DNA from: Cordia subcordata | Taxonomy: Eukaryota; Streptophyta; Magnoliopsida; Boraginales; Cordiaceae | NCBI GenBank assembly: GCA_028554755.1 | Contig: JAPTOF010000012.1 | Span: 2,498,501-2,562,500, forward strand | Length of the DNA stretch: 64,000 nucleotides | Reading direction: 5' to 3' | In this document: piece by piece, positions 61,703-64,000 of the stretch | Position numbering within the stretch: the first letter of the stretch is position 1 | Layout of the letters: each line of letters starts with the position of its first letter | Position numbers and translations under genes: made by a program | Notes under the pieces: model-generated | Seen by the model: the letters and a program-made list of their open reading frames with translations, nothing else | The model's database searches: none | Told to the model about the DNA's origin: nothing

Positions 61703-62252
61703 CTAGCGTGGTACCTGTGCGATGTACGAATTTCATATTCTTTAGATATTATCAAATTTTATAATTAACAATGTTATTAATTACATACTATTAAAAGTAA
61801 TAAAATAAATATTTTTCTACCCATGCCATGTATAAGATTATATATTAATGTTATCTTTTCAATTCAAATATATGAATATAAAATTGAATCTTGGAAGCTT
61901 CAATTATATATATAATTTTAATTTGTTTTATATAATATAGTGTGACACTCATGCGATGCACGTGAAGCAACATATATGATTGGATATATTAAACCTATAA
62001 AATTTTTGCATTTTACTAAATAGTTATTAAAATAATTATATATTATGAGAAATGGCATAATATTAATTAAATTAAAATATTTAATACATGAATGTAACTA
62101 AATAAACAATGAAAAACAAAAAAAAGACCTAAAAATGAGCATATTTAATTAATTGATAAGTAATTATGGAAAGCTTGTCATGTAAAGCGCCACTTAGCAG
62201 CACGAAATTACAACTTATTTTGCTTTATTATATAGTATAAATTAAAAAAAGA
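61703..62252 (-). mobile_element. Degenerate non-autonomous Helitron-like element
   Basis: Read on the minus strand, the right edge gives A|TCTTTTTTTAATTTATACTA, like plant Helitron 5' ends. The left edge gives GTACATCGCACAGGTACC, a decayed version of the usual 3' hairpin, followed by ACGCTAG|T, the canonical CTAG end before T. A second related hairpin (GTGCATCGCATGAGTGTCAC) at about 61945-61965 lacks CTAG. No coding sequence. Confidence 0.5.
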
Positions 62253-63140
62253 TACATAGAAAGTTGCACAAAAAATTATGTAAAAAGTCAATAAAACCTT
62301 CCTAATGAACATATGGAAAAAATTATTTACCCCTATTCTTTTGTAAATGATCAAAACCGAAGTTGATTTATTCTACTTAATTACACAGTAGTAATCTAAT
62401 ATATCCACTCTAAAATATTTGACATATGAAATTTTTTGTTTTTCTTTGATTTTAATGAATTTAAATTTGTTAAATAACTAATTCAAATCCTGTAAGATAA
62501 TTCAAATCTTATTCGATAAGATATTATAACAAACAAACAAAAGTTACTGTGAAAATTTGACTCCAACTAAGCAAAAAGGCTTGAAATAATGGTCGCAACA
62601 CAACAAAGCACCAGCCTTAGCTGCTCTTCAAGAAAGCCACGTTTCGATCCAGAACTTGAAATAACAGCTAATGAAGCCTATTGAAATAAAAATAAACTTT
62701 TCTTTGGTTTGTGGTGATACAGACCACAAAGAGTAGGCTATAAATATAATCTTTTGGGAGTTAACCCAATAGCATCACCATCTTCACCAATGAAATAAAA
62801 AACTAACATAAGAAAAAACCAAAACCAATATAAGAATAAAGAACTAATGTAAAAAATAAATTTGAAGAAAAAAAAAATAGAATAAAAAACCCATCTAGAT
62901 CACTGACTTTGCCTCAGTAAACTATAATCCATGCATGAAATGAAGCCAACATAATCTTCTTCACATGACCACGTGTGCTCTCAGCAAGCACAAATGCATA
63001 GCAAGTCAGCTAAAAAAAGAAAGAACTGGCAAGGGTGTAGAATGAACTGCTTATGGAATGAGCTTAGTAATAATACATGATGCTGACATGCCGTATTCAA
63101 CCACAAAAGAGCACACTAATCATTTAACCCAAAAAATTAG

Positions 63141-63445
63141 GATTGATATAATAGTTTTTACAATTAATTCAAATTTTGAAGAGTTCTGACCAAAACAAAA
63201 TATTAAAAGATAAAAATGAAAATTAGTGGCCACGTAATTTAAAAAAAAAAAAGAGATAAGAATTTTATGTTTATAAATTAATGTTAATATTAATATAATA
63301 GATTTTACAATTAATTCAAAATTTGAAGATTTCCAATAAAAACAAAATACTAAAAGATAAAGATGAAGATTAGTCAGCCAGAAAATTTAACCAAAAAAAT
63401 TATAAGAATTTATGTTAATATATAAATTAACATTAATATATTAGT
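63141..63445. repeat. Two-copy tandem repeat, unit about 150 bases
   Basis: Units 63141-63289 and 63293-63445 share TTTTACAATTAATTCAAA, CAAAACAAAATA-TAAAAGATAAA-ATGAA blocks and TAAGAATTT-ATGTTAATAT. Confidence 0.72.
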
Positions 63446-63503
63446 TATATATGCTTAAAAGTTTCTCCTAATAACAAATGTCCCTCCAAGGGTTCTGCTT
63501 TAG

Positions 63504-63537
63504 TGATAATAATGATGATGATGATGATGATGATGAC
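63504..63537. repeat. (GAT)n microsatellite
   Basis: About ten GAT/AAT triplets in a row. Confidence 0.92.
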
Positions 63538-63608
63538 AATGATCTTATTGTTAGCTCTCGAAAAGTAACAATTTGTTAGTTGATTATGATAGTTAAGAGA
63601 TACAAATA

Positions 63609-63708
63609 TACATGTATGTATATATATGTACATATATATATATATATGTACATATATATATATATATATATGTACATATATATATATATATATATATGTA
63701 TGTATATA
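63609..63708. repeat. Compound (TA)n microsatellite with regular TGTACA breaks
   Basis: TA runs of 14 to 22 bases are separated by three TGTACA interruptions, giving a longer period. Confidence 0.9.
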
Positions 63709-63917
63709 GGGAAACTCGTCTATCAACTGAATTGACATCAGTTCCATGGAAAATTTTATAGTTTTTGAACAAAAATTCATATATCAAGACAAAAAATTTA
63801 TAAGTCAAGAACAAAATTTTTTATCTATAGAATTACATTCTTGACCTATAAATTTTTATTTGAAAACTACAAAATTTTCAATTGAACTAATATCAATTTA
63901 CCTGATGGAAGAGTTTC

Positions 63918-64000
63918 TCATATATATATATATATATATATATGTATATTTATGTATGTATGTATATGCATATATATGTATGTATGTATATACGGCGTCC
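63918..64000. repeat. (TA)n and (TATG)n microsatellite at the window end
   Basis: TA repeats followed by GTATGTATAT-type units run to within about 10 bases of the window end. Confidence 0.85.

Noticed and set aside
63445..63814. Open frames rich in Ile-Tyr repeats
   Set aside because: They are translations of TA microsatellites, as are similar frames near 34404, 35296, 38632, 46955 and 59170.

Overview
The window looks like nuclear DNA of a core eudicot plant. It is AT-rich, has intron-rich genes with GT-AG splice sites, long spacers, many (TA)n/(CA)n microsatellites, and a set of small plant transposons (TRIM, Tourist-like MITEs, SINE-like copies, a solo LTR, a Helitron-like copy). Five protein genes and one tRNA are supported. 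All exon borders were set by eye from splice sites and continuity of the reading frame, and family names come from recognised motifs, not from a search.

Layout: 55-809 is a long young inverted repeat (two arms of about 365 bases, 26-base loop). 3529-4431 (+) is an intronless, GC-rich, membrane-anchored SAM-dependent methyltransferase gene with a spliced 5' leader. 7546-7617 is tRNA-Gln(CTG). 8880-26429 (-) is TRS130/CLUB, the TRAPPII-specific tethering subunit, with 21 exons and 1248 codons. Its introns hold a complete TRIM element, a MITE, a decayed second copy of exon 5, several two-copy tandem repeats and one stop-free 99-base GC-AG intron. 29044-33288 (+) is a seven-exon Mpv17/PMP22-family membrane protein with a likely plastid transit peptide. 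38966-40514 (-) is a NAC transcription factor of the NARS/NOR clade, and 52452-54602 (-) is a NAC factor of the ANAC019/055/RD26 clade. The rest is repeat-rich intergenic DNA.

The order PMP22-family gene, NARS-clade NAC, ANAC019-clade NAC matches the Arabidopsis block AT1G52870-AT1G52880-AT1G52890 as I remember it, so the right half appears to be a conserved microsyntenic block enlarged by repeats. The two NAC genes share exon number, intron positions and phases, as expected of an old tandem duplication followed by divergence into a senescence/maturation type and an ABA/stress type. I see no CRISPR array, operon or other prokaryotic system, and no clearly new multi-gene system. The most unusual items are the in-frame GC-AG intron, the decayed exon copy, the intact TRIM, the long hairpin and the minisatellite at 59751-60096.
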